From: Pterobdella sp. o SKG-2022
Taxonomy: Eukaryota > Annelida > Clitellata > Hirudinida > Piscicolidae
DNA: 64,000 nt
Reading direction: 5' to 3'
Assembly: GCA_964035795.1 (NCBI GenBank)
Contig: OZ038323.1
Location: 2,190,744 to 2,254,743 of the forward strand
The notes beneath the pieces are model-generated. The model saw only the letters and a list, made by a program, of their open reading frames with translations, ran no database searches and was not told where the DNA came from. Shown one piece after another: positions 36,816 through 52,100 of the stretch; position 1 is the first letter of the stretch; each line of letters begins with the position of its first letter. The position numbers were made by a program, and so were the translations under genes.

Positions 36816-39382
36816 TATATGTATTTAAAAAGTTTATATCAGATGTTAATTATTCACTTTATCCCCATATACTTTCCACCACCTCAAGACAAGTACTCCA
36901 TCTTCTTTTCCTTATCAATTGATCTCAGGTGTGAGATGATTGGACAAAATGTATGGTATGTGTTGCACTCTTATAAAGATGATAAAAAATTTTTGATGAA
37001 ATCGATTTTTATTATATCATTTATCTGAACCCTACTTAAAGTGACTTAAAAGTGACTAAAAATTTTTTTTCAATTAAAATGAATTAAATTTTTAGAAAAA
37101 TGTTGGAAAATTATTATATAATGTTTCAAATGTTTTCCATTTGAATTGAAATTTTCACAAAACCCTTTATATTTGCTAATGCTAAAGTTTTGTGATTAGG
37201 CTATACTTTAAGCTTTTTTTTTGAATAAATTTATGAATCCTCAATTGATGTTTACAAAGATTAATTATTAGACAAAACATAGATAAGATGTCTCTGAGAA
37301 GCTCAAATTTATTTAAATTCCTAATATACCTCAGTCCCAGTTTTAAGCTATGTTTTCTTAGGTTTAAGTTCTATTGTTGTCTCAAAACATTTGAATACTC
37401 CTTATTTGCTTATAAGATTAAATCCACTTTTAAACAAATATTGATAATTAGCGGGTTTTATACGGAAAATATTAATGATAAAAAGAACAAACATGGTTTC
37501 TGGGTATAAGTGGCAGATCCATTGTTTGAGGGATGTGTATAATACAACATTATTCTATTTTAATAAAAATAAATTTGTTCTTAGTGCATATATTTGAAAA
37601 TTTTATTTATTTATTTATTTAATCATTTATTCATTAAATTAATTCCCAAATTTTTCTATGTTTGTTTATAGTGAAGTTCAACTGGGAAAGTTTTAAAATA
37701 ATTTACTATTTATTCAAATATTTTTTCTTAATTATTTGTTTATTTATTTATTTATTCTTTAAATTTAAATAATAATATGATGATAAAATAATTTATATAC
37801 TCAAATAAAAATTACAAAAGTTTTTTATCATAGGATATTTGAACAAAAGTTCTTCACCGAATAAAACAATGTATTTCTTAACCCTTATCACTCATTAAAT
37901 ACTGGCTTGTAATGATGGATAATAATGAAGAAATGATAAAGAATAATGAAGAAAGAACTGCCCGATAAAAATGCAAGAATGATTAGTGAATAAAAGATAA
38001 ATGAGGAAAAGAACAGGGTCATGAGGCCAACATCAAATAGAACCACAAATCACAGATCATGATCATCATCTCAACAATTGATAGAGATCTAATCACACTA
38101 AAAAACATTTAATCATCACAGGGTAATATATTTTATATGGATCTTATATGCAAAATATTTGTGAATAAGGTAACATGACTTTATAGAAATCTTAGATGGT
38201 CATATAGGAATTTATGAGCATTGGGGCTTTTCTGTTGTTGTGGTAGAACGAGTTTTTACCAAAGTTGTTCAGTTTATTATAATTCATGTCAGAGATGTAA
38301 TTTAAATCAAGATTTTTATTTGTTATTTTATTGTATTCTATTAAAAAAAGATAATTTTTATTTTTAAAAATTTGTATTATTGGTTTTTTCGAATTATGTC
38401 ACCTCAATTAATCCTGAAATGCCCTGATTCAGCTACTCAAGCACCTAGTACAAGTGATAAAGAGCATGGGAAAGGAGTAGACTAATCGGGTGTTTTAAAG
38501 TGGCGTAGACTTTTATAAAACTTGAGACCACTTAAACTTTCTTATCATGCATATATCTCTCAAGGGTTTGGGAAGTTCTTCGCTTTTGTTGAAAATTTCG
38601 TAGGTTTTATTCGTATCTTCAATATATTTCGAGTATATCATAAGTTTTATATTATCTTTTATATCTCTAGAGTTTTCCAACACTTCTTGAGCTTATAGCT
38701 TCTTATTGAGTTTGAAACTATTTCTGTTTCTGTATTTCCAAAGTTTTCAGAACTTTTCGAAACATTCTATTTGGGTTAAAACTTTTTTGTTTTTCACAAT
38801 CTTCTCTTGCGCTTGAGCTCACAAAGAACTGTGGAGACTACGGAAAGTTTGAAAGGAGCAAACAAATTAAACTCCACATAAATCACACATGCTTGTGTGG
38901 CGTGCTAATACAGGTAACACAGGAAACACACAATAGAACATACAGACAAATAGACAGACATTAAAACAAACAAACGAAACAATACAAATAGAAGAGAATA
39001 AAGCTATAACAAAAATTAATAAAGATACAAAGTTTTGAAAACAATAAAAAATATGAATAAAAAAATAAAAAGAATAAAATAAGAACAACATAGACACGTA
39101 CACAAGTACACAGAACAAACAAAAACCTGAAAAAGAAATTTCATTAAACAAACACGAGATATAGTTAAACAGGAAAATTAAACGAAACTTTCGGCAGAAT
39201 TGCGTGACAAGCTATTGATAAACTTCACACATACTTAAGCAGATATAATAAGACTTTCCCACATACTAACTTATGAAGATATCTCACATGTGAAATATTT
39301 TTCTACACATGAATGTGCATAAAATCATAAGCACGAAAATGTATAAACGAACAGACACACACACACTCACACACACACATAT

Positions 39383-39582
39383 NNNNNNNNNNNNNNNNNN
39401 NNNNNNNNNNNNNNNNNNNNNNNNNNNNNNNNNNNNNNNNNNNNNNNNNNNNNNNNNNNNNNNNNNNNNNNNNNNNNNNNNNNNNNNNNNNNNNNNNNNN
39501 NNNNNNNNNNNNNNNNNNNNNNNNNNNNNNNNNNNNNNNNNNNNNNNNNNNNNNNNNNNNNNNNNNNNNNNNNNNNNNNNNN
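39383..39582. other. Assembly gap (200 N)
   Basis: Exactly 200 unknown bases, preceded by a CA/ACTC run and followed by (TA)n at 39583-39608. Frames crossing it have no meaning. Confidence 0.99.
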
Positions 39583-39615
<33 letters not shown>

Positions 39616-42600
39616 CACACACAAACTTACCTGTATTTATGCTAGACTTTCATAAAGACATTCGAGACGATCTAAAAGTCATCAATTATTTAATTTGCAG
39701 CCAATCAGCTTGCTAGCATTATAATTAAGGCCTCCAATGTGGCCAGCTCACGTAGGGAGTTATGTGTGCCCATGTATTAATTTGATGTGTTCTGGGTAAT
39801 GTGTGGTTGTACTTGTGTGGTGGGGCTAAAAGTGTTTTATTTTATGTTTATATGTGATTCTGTTTCTTGTGTGTTTTTAGGTTTGTTTTTGTTTTAATGT
39901 GTGTAGATATGCGTAGGTGTGTGTGATGAAGCAATATAAAAATGTAAAAAATTTGTTTTTTAATTTTTATTTGTTTATGTGTCAGTATTTGTTGTACTGT
40001 ATGTTTAGGTCGTAGTATGTAGTTATTTTTATCTGTGTTCAGACGTTTGTGTTTTAATTATAATACTCACAAAGGAGGGGGGTGTAGTGCTCTTGTGTGT
40101 TCACTACTTAGTATTCGTTTTTATATATTAGTTGTGGCATTTAGTGGAGCATTTGTTGAAGAAGTATTTAAAGTATTGTTGCATTCAATAATCAAAAACT
40201 CTCATTGTGTTGTACATAGTTATGCTTAGTATCCCTTGCCATGATGTTTCATTGTATGTGTTTGTGTGATATTTATGTGACACACATGTGGCAGTTATGC
40301 ATAGGACTTTGAAGTTGGAATTTTGTGAAAGTATGGTTTCATATTCTTCGAAGGATCGCTGCTCACGCAACATGAGAATGTGAAGGCCTTTTATTGATAA
40401 AAAGAAGTTTCAGGATTGAAAGTATCAAATGCGAGTATTAAAAAAGACAGATTAAAGAACAATAAAATGTTACAAACACACCACTAAAAAAACAACAAAG
40501 TGAACACACAAACAAAAAAACAAACATACAAACAACCAGGCAAACAAACACACACCTGAACCGGCATTGTTTTTGATTCTTTGTTGTGTCAAGGATAACG
40601 GAAGGAATTGAATCAACTCCAAACAATCATAGCGTCGATAATAGATGCATTATGAAATACTGTTGTGAGGAATAAGCCTGGTATCCAATTGAGATTTGTA
40701 TATCAACGTTGATGTAATGTGGTTGTTCTCTGAGGTAATCATGCATTTCTGTATTGTATATTATGTTTATGTTGATATTATTGTATCAAAGTGGTAAATT
40801 ATAGGTATTCTTTTAATGTATATTATATTATATTATGTAAATGAAATAAAATTGTATTCAAAATGCGTAATTTTATAATGGTTGTATATTATAATACATT
40901 ATTGTATTATCAGTGTGTATTTTAATAAACTACAATATTGTATTAAACAAACAGCGATTCGTGTCTGCAAATTTCAAGTGCGATAGACTACAGAATATAT
41001 TACTCTAATTCATTAGTTCTCAATCTACCTATATGTGAATATTAATAGAAATAATAATTAACTAGATTTAAAAATATAATAGAAATAATCAGAAAATTTT
41101 ATTAATAATATTTATTATGATTGATTAATGAAAAGTGAATTAATATTGAGATAATTATCTATGAATAAAAATAATACTCGGAAGAATAATGTAGGACTGA
41201 TGTTATGAAATACTTATATGAAGCCATTTTAATTAGCATCATCAACCATTTGCCATGTCAAGAATTATAACAACAGTAATAATAAAAAAATAAATTATAA
41301 AATCAATTTCAAAAGCAGTAAAATAATAGAATAAAGAAAAATAAAAATAATGATGGTACGGCATCTTATAGGGAACAATGAGGCATATTAATAAGTGTGT
41401 CGTTGTTTTAATTAAACTAAATGTTCAAGGAAATGTGTGTGTTGTGAGTTAATGTAGGTTTGTGTTTTTTCTTGTGTGTGATGTTGTGTGAGTTTTTATA
41501 TGTATTTTTTTTGTGTTTATTTTTTTTTTGTTTTTGTGTTCATTAGCGAGTTTTTGTGTTTATTTGTATGTGTTTGTGTTGTTTTTCATTGGTGTTTGTT
41601 TATCGGTACATACATATAAAACAAAATCTCTCATTGGATATTCTCTCAATTCATACTTCGATCTTCATTCAAACAATGATAGTCAACAATCGCATGCATG
41701 AGACCATTTGAAGCAATTTAAAACTAATTATGTATCCTTGAAGGATTTAATATCCCAATACTAATCAATACAACTTACCGATGTGAGCACGCGATGTGAG
41801 ATGGTTTGAGTTGTGGTTTAAACTTTCGACCATTTGATCGCTTTAAATAGTTGACAATTAAATATTAATTTGATGGTTATATATTTATTGAAAATTTAAT
41901 TTTGCAAATAAAATAAAAACCCTGCATGGGAATTTATAAAAAAATAACCAAAGTTATAAAAATTTAAGTTAACAAAAACATAATAATAATGAATAACATT
42001 TAGTATAGTAATGAAATAATAATAATAATAAAAATAATAACAACAAATAGTAATAATAAAAAGAATAATAAAACAATGGAATAAACATTCTACTCATATT
42101 TTCACTAATCCCTCAACATCGCGTGTTACTGAATTGGTCCTCACCATCTCATCACCACATTGTCACTACTATATTATGTCTTTCTCCATTATCATAATGA
42201 TATGACGTCACCATACGTGATAACCCATGATCACAATAATATGACGTCATAAAATTAAATCGATATGTTATGACGTGCTACCCCGTCATCACCATGCTAT
42301 GAGATTTCAATGTATCTAATGAGACATGTTGTTTTTTTCTGGTGAGAATATGTTTGGAAAATGCGATTCTTTCGTACACATTTAAAACTGAAAAAATACG
42401 GAGAAAATCACAGTTTTTATTATTATTATTTTTATTATTATTTATTGTTGAATACAATGATTATGTATATTCTAAAGTCTTAAACCAGCACGCACCTCAA
42501 CACACCCCCCTCGTTAGCATGGTAGATCTGAATGCACCGTTAGGTTATAGCTTTTCCATTGGCATCATGCTTACACAAACAATCATGTCATCAAAACTAT

Positions 42601-42669
42601 TTGTCTGCGACTAAAAGGTCTGGTGTGAGAGGTCTTTGTTTGTCATATGTTATTGTCAACTTCCTATGG

Positions 42670-42722
42670 TATCTATGTTTGTTTGTTTTTTTGTTTGTTT
42701 GTTTGTTTGTTTGTTTGTTTGT
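42670..42722. repeat. (TTTG)n microsatellite
   Basis: About 13 tetranucleotide units, with one TTTTTTG interruption. Confidence 0.85.
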
Positions 42723-43714
42723 AATTGAGGTGGTCGTTAGTTAAAACGTGTGTTGTTATTTATGGTTAAAGGTAAGAATTTGACCAAAGCTAATGAAAGA
42801 ACAAAAAAAGATCGAATAAGTTTTGCTCTTCATTAAAGGAAGCTTGAGTGGCATTAATAATTGATTGAGACATACTCCACGTTAGTCATGCTGTTAAGAA
42901 TGACATATGGCTTTTCAAATATTTCAATAATAAAGCATTTAAAACCTTCATTAATACAGAACAAACTACAATTAGAAGTTTAGTCTCAGCATGGAACGTT
43001 ATTATATATCAGAAAACATTTCATGGAAGTTACCACGTGGTAGTAACAAAGGCTGAAACATATGAGAATTCATATATATATATAAATATATAGAGATTTT
43101 TGTTTTTTTTGTGTTGGTTCCACCATGCGTGGAAATCAATTAAACTTTACCTTGGTGGGTTGGGATTGGGAATTGTATGTATTTGTTGTTAAGTGCTTAT
43201 CAATGCAAGTTGGCGTGTTTTATGGAGGAGTTTACATAAGTTTGTTTTTTAATATTCAATATTTCTTAGTGAAAAAAGTTATAAAATTTTTTAAAAAAGT
43301 TCTAATTAATTCAGATTTAATATTTAGTATCGTCAGATTTTTATTGTTATCAATGGTTTCTATGATAAAATCTACTTAACCCCGAAGTTTTGATGATGAA
43401 TTCAATGGAAACTTGAACGTCGAGTGCCATTAAGCATTATGAATAAGTGTAAGTAATAAAAGAATGCGGATTTAAAAATGAAAACAGGGAACAAAAAAAG
43501 ATCAAAGGAAAGACTTAAGCTTCAAAAAAATAAGACTAAGAAAACAAATAAAAAAACAAAAAAAAAAAAAAGCAAACAAAGAGACGACACAATATGACGT
43601 AAAAAGAACAATGGCGACCTCTCAAACGACGACAAATGGCACAAATTATAACTTTTTTATTCCACCCTTGCTTGAGTGCTCAATGCTTTTTGTTAATGTT
43701 CATGAATAAATAGT

Positions 43715-44240
43715 GGAGTGATGGATGGATGGATGGATTGGTGAATTGATGGATGGATGGGTGAGTGGATAGATAGATGAAATAATGAATGATTAGGAGA
43801 ATGAATTACCAAGTTGGAAATGAATAAAAATTCGGATGAGTGAGTGTATGGGTTGTACAAACTGAATGGATAAAAAATTCGAACAGCTGATAATGAATGA
43901 TTGATGGTCCAAAGAAGAAGTAATGAAAAACACAGTTGAATGGCTTTGAAGCTAATGAAGGAAACAGATAAAAATTTAAAAATTTACCTAAACGCATGAT
44001 GGATGGATAGGTGGAAAGGTGGGTGATTGATGGGTGTGTAGAAAAAGATGGGTGAAAGGATGGATAGATGGATGGATGGATGAATGGATGGATGGGTGAA
44101 TGGATGGATGGATGGATGGATGGATGGATGAATGGATGGATGAATGGATGGATGGATGAATAGATGGATGAATGGATGGATGGATGAATAGATGGATGAA
44201 TGAATGGATGAATAGATGGATTGGTTGGTAGATAGATGGA
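43715..44240. repeat. (ATGG)n-rich satellite-like tract
   Basis: Two ATGG/ATGA-type arrays (about 43718-43790 and 44040-44240) are separated by degenerate sequence of similar composition. The inverse motif (CCAT/CACC) appears at 45000-45140. Confidence 0.85.
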
Positions 44241-44999
44241 TAGATCGAGATTTATGAATGAATGAAGTTAGATTGGGTTAGAGAATAAATGGATACGTGT
44301 TTGTGACAGGATCAGAAAAATATGTCACTGTGTGATCAGAATAAAAGCTTGAGAATATAAGATTTGAGGTTTTTGCAAGCTGGCAGATGGAGGGACGAAT
44401 AAATGAATAAAAAATAATTTATGGATGGAAAATGAATGTTAAATTAGTGAGGTGGGTGAGAGAAAGATTAATGAAAAGATAAAAAAGTTAATGGCACATA
44501 TGCTTCGGTGACGATAAGAATACTATTAATTTTTAGGATTTAATATAAATATTATTAATAATCAATTAATATAAATATGAAAGTTTTTTAAAACTATTTA
44601 TTTTTGAGATTAAGTCAAATCTATATTAAGGAGAAATTCACACATTTATTTGTTGTAGTGATTATAAATGAAATATTAGAGAAAGTAAATATGCTTAAAA
44701 GCAGTTTGACGTTATGTAACGCAATATTATTATAATCCGATTATATTGGCTAGTTATTTTAGATTTTATTGTTGAGTTATTTTAATAGACTAAATATTGA
44801 CAAAAATTATTCAAATAGAAAATTATTATTATTCTTTGAATAGATTAATATATGTAGATTGTTCTGGCTGTTAACTTCTGAGTCGATTCTCAAATAAATC
44901 GTTGTTCCATTTTTTTATATTCTACATCCGCCTGTCTTCTTTAAAGCATCAATCCATTTATTGATCTTTCGACTATTCATCCACCAATCAATATGTACA

Positions 45000-45140
45000 T
45001 CTATTCATTCATTCACAATTCATATACCCACAAAGCCAACCACCCATCCATCCAACCATCTACCCATGCACCCCTTCTCTCTATCACCCATCTATCCACT
45101 AAACCGCTCACCCATCCCCCCTTCCATCCACCCGTCAACC
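45000..45140. repeat. Degenerate CCAT/CACC repeat
   Basis: Loose CCATCCAT and CACCCATC units, opposite in orientation to the array at 43.7-44.2 kb. Open frames on both strands are repeat-derived. Confidence 0.65.
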
Positions 45141-46108
45141 CCCACCTACCAGCGGACATGGCATGATTAGTTGATTCAATTTGAATGACCGACATCCACT
45201 TAAATCTCATGTTTCTTTGTATCTTTCTTTGTAGCTGTATGTGTTTCTTCATAATTTTATTTTTTCTCTGTAGCTTAACGGTATTTTTTTAACTTTATTT
45301 GTATATGTGCTCTTTATTTTTCTCTCCTTCTGTGTTTTTGGCATCGTTTTATATATTCTTGATTTTTTTTCACTATGTTTGTCAGTCACTTTCTGTCTTT
45401 GTCTTAGAGTATCTAGACACACACGCATGCACGATCATCAATCTGTTTCATGTGTCTGTTTCTAGTTATGCCTATTGATTTTCATTCGGTATTTATGAAG
45501 AATTTATTGGCAATATCAAGTTACCATCTATTGAGATGATAACAGAGAGTGCTAAAAGCTTGAGGATAATCTTTCTTATATCGATGTAACTCAAGTCTTG
45601 TTGTGGTTTGGAGGTTTCAGGAATGTCAGTCGTTATGAAATATATATTTGAAGCATGATATTAAATAAAGTGTTTTGATTGTTTGGACAAAAATATCAAA
45701 TTCAAAATTTATACGAAGTTTTAATGCTTATATGTTTTACGAGCCAACTGGTAAGTGAAAGGATTTAAAAAGGTGAATTTCTATTTAAGTTTGTATTTTT
45801 AAATAAAAACTCATATCTAATCTTTGTATCCATCTCTGAGTTCATTTTTTTAAAATTTTTTCAAAAAACTTTAATTTATTTAATGAATGTTTAGCGTTAA
45901 TTCACTAAAATAACTTTATCTAATCATCAGTTTAAATCCCATCATCATCTCGTCCACACATTACAGCATTAAACTGTCATTTATCAATGTATCACCCATC
46001 TATCTCTCATCCTTTTTTACATCCTAACCCATCTATTTAAGAGTTTTTATTTATCCCTCTTTTCATCCATCCATCATCTATTAATATCCAACCCTCCTCA
46101 GGTCCAAT

Positions 46109-49100
46109 ATGTGGTTTCTGAAACTGATTTTCTTCCCATGTCTTATTGGATCACAAATTCAAACACACTCTCTAAATATAGAATTGGACGTGACAGAAGA
46201 ACAACCAATAGGTACAATTCTTCTTTTGATGAAACCATATTTAGAAGAAAGGCAGCTATACTCTACTGAGCAGTTGAATCAGATGAGTTTCAAGATCATA
46301 GACACAAGAAGTAATAATGATGATATCAAGAAGTACCTAAAACTGTCTGCGTCAGAGGGAGTCTTATCGGTATGTGTTTTGATGCTGGGCTGGTGGTGTG
46401 AGGGTAGGGGATGGCGTTACGAGACTGGTATGATAGTGGTGGTGTGCTGAAGGAAAATGTTCCGATGGTGGTTATAATAGGGATGGTGATAGTCAGCTTG
46501 AAGCATTGGTAGTTAGGTTTGATAATGTTAAAGATGACAAGGTTCGTTGGCTGGAAAGATATTTTATTTAAAATTTTTTTTTTCAATTTATTGATTTGAA
46601 AAATATACAAATATAAACTTTCAAGAGAATGAATGGCAAAAGTTCACCGGGTTAGCATAATGATAGCTAAAATAAATGGGTGAAAAACGATGAGGGTAGA
46701 AGGAAGATGTTGGTAGAGGATGGATGTTAGGACTGGTGATGAGGTTGTTAGTAATAATGATGTTGATGATTAATACCATATACTTGACTTGTTTGGTGAT
46801 GATAACTTTGACGTGTGAGGTGGTTGGAATGATAAATTGGCACATTCGATATGAAAGATTTGATATGATCAAAGACAGATGTAGTTAATTTGTTTTTTAA
46901 TTCAAAGTGAGATATTCATTAAATGAGAATTTTTTAATTTTTAATCTATATGTACCTAATAATTTTTATTATGTGTTTATTATTGATAACATTTATCCCT
47001 TATAAATTTAGTTCTTCACTTTTTTCTTATCTTCAAACATGAAAAACATTCGAAGCTTAATGTTTCATTATTCGTTTTAGTTACTACTACTTTGTTTTTT
47101 AATTATTCTTCAAAAATTCTCGTTCCTATGCCCCATACTCTTCAGGCCTCTGTGTATTTTCTAAAGATTCTGATAATGTTTTTTATCAAAATCATTATTA
47201 AAAGCATGTTTTGAAAACTTGGAAACATTCATATATATTTAGACAATCAACTCACCAATAAATGAAAACCATTTAATTCATACACAACCAACAACCAGGT
47301 GTCGGAGAAGATGGACAGAGAGGTTTTATGTTCTATGCAAGAGGAATGTGTAAAGTCCTTCGACGTTTACATGCTGTATCTGGATCTGGACGTTGCCACA
47401 ATCATCATCAATCTCATCGACGTCAACGATAACGAGCCTTTTTTCCCTGTGTCCAACTTCTTCGTTGTTGTGCCTGAGAATGAAGAAGTAGGTGCCAGGT
47501 ATTCTCTACCCCCTGCTCAAGACCTTGATTCATCTCTGCATGGAATTAAACAGTACCGCTTTTCCAACCAGTTCACAACTGACACGACCAACAAGATGAT
47601 GGTAGATTTGAGTCATTATTTCGATCTCAAAGTCACCATCCAAGACAACAACAACAAGTTGTATCTGGTCCTCATCAACAAACTTGCTTCTTCCATGTCT
47701 ACCTTCCTCTTCACCCATCATAACTACACCATGTCAATCATCTGTGAAGATTTTGATCGCTTTCCTAACCAAGTGAAACCACTTAATTCTTACCTGGACG
47801 TCAGAAATTCATCGTCGAAACTCTCAAACAAATTGGAACTAACAATTTTCATAAAAGATATTAACAATCACAAACCTATGTTTGAAAAGAGCAATTATTT
47901 AGCATCAATTCGTGAAGACTCCTTCAGTCATAGTGTGATTTGCAAAGTGCACGCCGCAGACCTCGACAACGGTGACAACGGTGAAGTTTCATACCACATC
48001 ATTTCTATCAACAAAAAACCATATCTTCCTAAAAACAGCAAAAACGTCTTCTTCATCAACTCATCCACAGGAGTGGTGACTCAGACTTCAAACCTTCTGG
48101 ACAGGGAAGCAGCAGCTGATTATGTGGTGATGATCGCAGCATCCGATCATGGGACTCCTTCGCTCAGTGGCACCACTACCCTCACCATCACCATCACTGA
48201 CGTCAATGATAACCCTCCACGCATCATTGGAAACCCTCTTAGCAAGAATGGAGACTTTAAAGTGAAAGAAAGCAATGAAAGTGGTAGTTTTGTAGGTCTC
48301 ATAATTGTCGAGGATGTTGATGACGGTAATAACAGCCTTTTCACATGTTGGCTAGACACAAACACATCCAACTATTTCAATATCGTGCCTTTATCGTCTG
48401 ATAAAAATGCTCCAAGTTTTCAAAAAAAGATTTCTTTTATTCAAAATCATCTCAAATTTAAAGTTTTCACAGCGGTTTCTTTTGATTTTGAAACGACCAA
48501 ATCTGTGCCTTTCTCACTCCACTGTGAAGACCACCCATCCAATTCTAACCCTCTCCAATCTTCTCTTTCCAAAACTGTCTTCATTGTTGACCAAAATGAC
48601 AACCCTCCAATCTTCACCCAGTCATCTCTCACAGTCGACATCGCTGAGAACAACTTGGCAGGGGCATTTATTGCCAATCTCAGCGCTATGGACGCAGACT
48701 CAGGTATCAATGGTCACGTCACTTACTCCCTTGACATCCAATCAAATCATTATTTTAGCATCGATGCAACATCCGGTGTTCTAAATGTTAAGCAGTCCTT
48801 GGATTACGAAGATATGACTCACCACCTTATCTACGTCACAGCACGTGATCATGGTGAGCCTGCATTGAGCAGTGTTGCCATGGTGAATGTGATGGTGATT
48901 GACACAAATGACAACGCCCCCATCTTTCCATCAATGAAAACATACTTCAAAGTCCTCCACCCTCCTATACAACCAACAACCCACACACTAGTTGGAGAAG
49001 CAAAGGCTTGCGATGCTGATGCTGGTGATAATGCTTTGATTCACTACTCCCTCCACAACATCACCCACCATTCCATTTCCTGTACTTCCATGCTCACTGT

Positions 49101-52100
49101 GAACAACAAAACGGGTGAAATATTTTTAGCGGGAGACTTAAAAGACTGTGATTTAGTTAAATTCAAAATGGCGGCATCGAATTTAGGAATAGTTCAGCTG
49201 CAATCGGAGACAGAAGTGGAGGTGTATGTGGTGAAAGAAGGGGATTTGCAGCCTGTGATAACAAGTCCCTATGGGGGACAAGTGATCGAGCTGATTCTTG
49301 ATGGCGCAGAAAGTGATGACAATCACAAGAATAATGATAATAACAAAAATAATAACCATAAAAATGATGATGAGAGAGTTGGTAGGGTTAATGAGGCGAG
49401 TGTTGCTGATTTGGAGGTATGCCAGGTGGTGGTTGGAGTGGAAGATGCCTATGAGAAGTTCAAGAAGGAGAAAGGTGTGGTGAGTAGACGATATCTAAAT
49501 AAGAATGACAAAGAAATCCAAAAGTTGCTGATGAAAGTTGATAGCGTATCTGTGGTTGATGGTGATGTGGGAAGTGGCTCTGTTGCTTTGTCACGGTACG
49601 AATCATGTGCTGGAAAGAAAAAAAATGAGTTGAGAGGTTCGACCATTGGCTCTCAGTCACATATGATATTAATGAATGTTTCGAGTTCTGAAGATCGTCT
49701 GATGGAAAATGTTAATGCTAGTTATAATGGGGGTGTTCAAAAGATTCGAGATACTATTGATAAACTCAAAGACAAATATAATAGTTTCTACAAAAGATTG
49801 AAGAAAGTCAAAAGAAGCACTCTTTCCGGCGATGAAACCACATTGGACAGAATTTTTTATGTGTCTGAAAACCAACTGAGACTTGACAGAAAAACATTGA
49901 AAAACTTTTTGAATAAAAAAAACACATCATTTGAAGTAGTGGTGAGTGTTGCCAACAAGTTTAAACCACTTCTTAGAGATGAGGCAACAGTGACAGTGAG
50001 GGTGGTGTGGTATAACAGTGCTATGGTTAATGGCTGGATGGGCGCCATGTCGATGAATATATCAAGAAACATGGTAATTTTGTTGAGTTTTGTCTCAGTC
50101 ACTGTTGTAGTTGTTGTGTTGTTGCTGGTGTTGATTATTTTGCTTATGAGAAAGAAAAAGAAACATAATAACAAAAATGGTTCGACTAACAATCAAATCT
50201 ATCGGGAGAAAAAGAAAACCGGAAGTTCCTGCAGAGAAGTTCTATTAAAGGTATGCAATTACTTTTTTAACCTTTGGTTGTCATGTTGTATTTAAAAGTG
50301 CATTCAGCGCAATAACATAAAATGCTCTATTATATAATATCAATATACCATATGAACGTTACAAGTTATTATAACATCGGGGTTATCATTTTGATATCCC
50401 TGAAATTGAGAAGAATGAAAATTAAGGAAAATATACGAGTGATAAAAAATGCTAAAAATAGCAATAATAAACAAACAAACAAACAATCAAAAAAAATTAA
50501 GAACAGAAAAAAATTAAAAATCAAAACATAAACATCACACACGAACAAACACACACACAACTTCATAAACACACATCTTCTTGACCTCACTTCTCCAGCA
50601 TGTTAACACATATACAATCAACATCATTAACATTACGAGAGTCTATCCATTCATAATGCCTTAAAAAATTCATCACACCTCACAATATGGGACAGTTAAT
50701 TTCTTTATAACACTTAATGATGTAGGTGTGTTGTGTGCTGATCTAGTTTGGGTGGTCAATTGTTGAGATGGGTTGAGTGAGAGGATAATAAAAAAAATGA
50801 ATAAATAAAAAAATAATGAGAAGAAGAATAATTATGAATAATAAAGAGAATAAAAAAACAATAAACCAAAATCATAATAATGATAGATAACATTAATGAA
50901 TAAGAATAATAATAATAAAAATGATAAAAAACTTATAAATCATATAAATGACAATAAAAAATGAAACTTATAATCTTGATAAAATATTTATAAAATAATA
51001 CTGGGAATATATGGAAGTATGCTAAAAAAAACAAAAAAAACGAAATGGGATCAATTTCTTGATATTTGCAAAGCTGATTCAAAATATTCATCTAATATTT
51101 TCTTAAGGAAGTCATTAGAAGTTTTACGAAGATCTCATGAAATTCTCATTGAAGTTCTATGGAGGTTCTTATGCAGCCTGTATTGAGTTTGGGATGAATT
51201 GGAGTTCTGAAAATATATAAAATATAGTAAACTAAATTGGACATTGATCAAAAATGATAGATTATTTTTATTACTTTTATTATTTTTATTGTTTTATATA
51301 AAATGATAGACCATATTGTGTAACTGTTTATAACAAAAAAAAATAATACAAACATAAGAATAATAAAAAAACAATAGAAAAACAAGATTATGTTATATAA
51401 CTATTGAGAAATGGAAGAATAAAAAAATAAAACAAAAAATATCATGAGAACAAAAATAAGAAATTGAAACGTCACAGTTCGGAAGTGGTTTGAGTGGGTA
51501 ATGGCAGTTTAAAATGGCAAAGACACCGGTGTTATGCATGCTTCATGCCATACGCTTGAGTGGGTTGGTGGAGGGATATGCATTATGGTTCTGGATAGAT
51601 GGACGGGTGGGTGGATGGGTGGATGGATGGATGGATGGATGGATGGATAGATGAATGCATGGATGGATGAATGCATGGATGGGTGAATAGATGTGTGGTC
51701 AAATGGTTAAAATGTTGAATGCACGGATAGAAACATTGATGCACATAACAAATAAATAGACCAATAAACCAATGAATGGTAGCAAAAAAGGCATCTATAA
51801 ATAACACGTTATAAAAAGGTTGGAGTTTATGCCATAAATTTTGCGCTTTGCAAATAAGTTGTTGCTACTTCACCTTCGTACAATGATGTATTCAATTTTT
51901 TGGTTATCAGATACATAACGTCATGATAAATGAAACAAAGATTATAAACAAGCAATTTAAAATTGAAATAACAAATAAAATAGAGAAAAGTAAATTTATC
52001 TGGATTCATTGACAAAGATAATAAACAATTTTATCTTGAATCTATTTCTTTATTTATTACCAAATCACACTCACTACACATCTATCATTATGATAGAGAT

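Noticed and set aside
39284..39716. Open frames spanning the N gap
   Set aside because: They exist only because unknown bases contain no stop codons.
43125..43379. 84-residue hydrophobic frame
   Set aside because: Composition is that expected of AT-rich DNA (Phe/Val/Lys/Ile); no family features.
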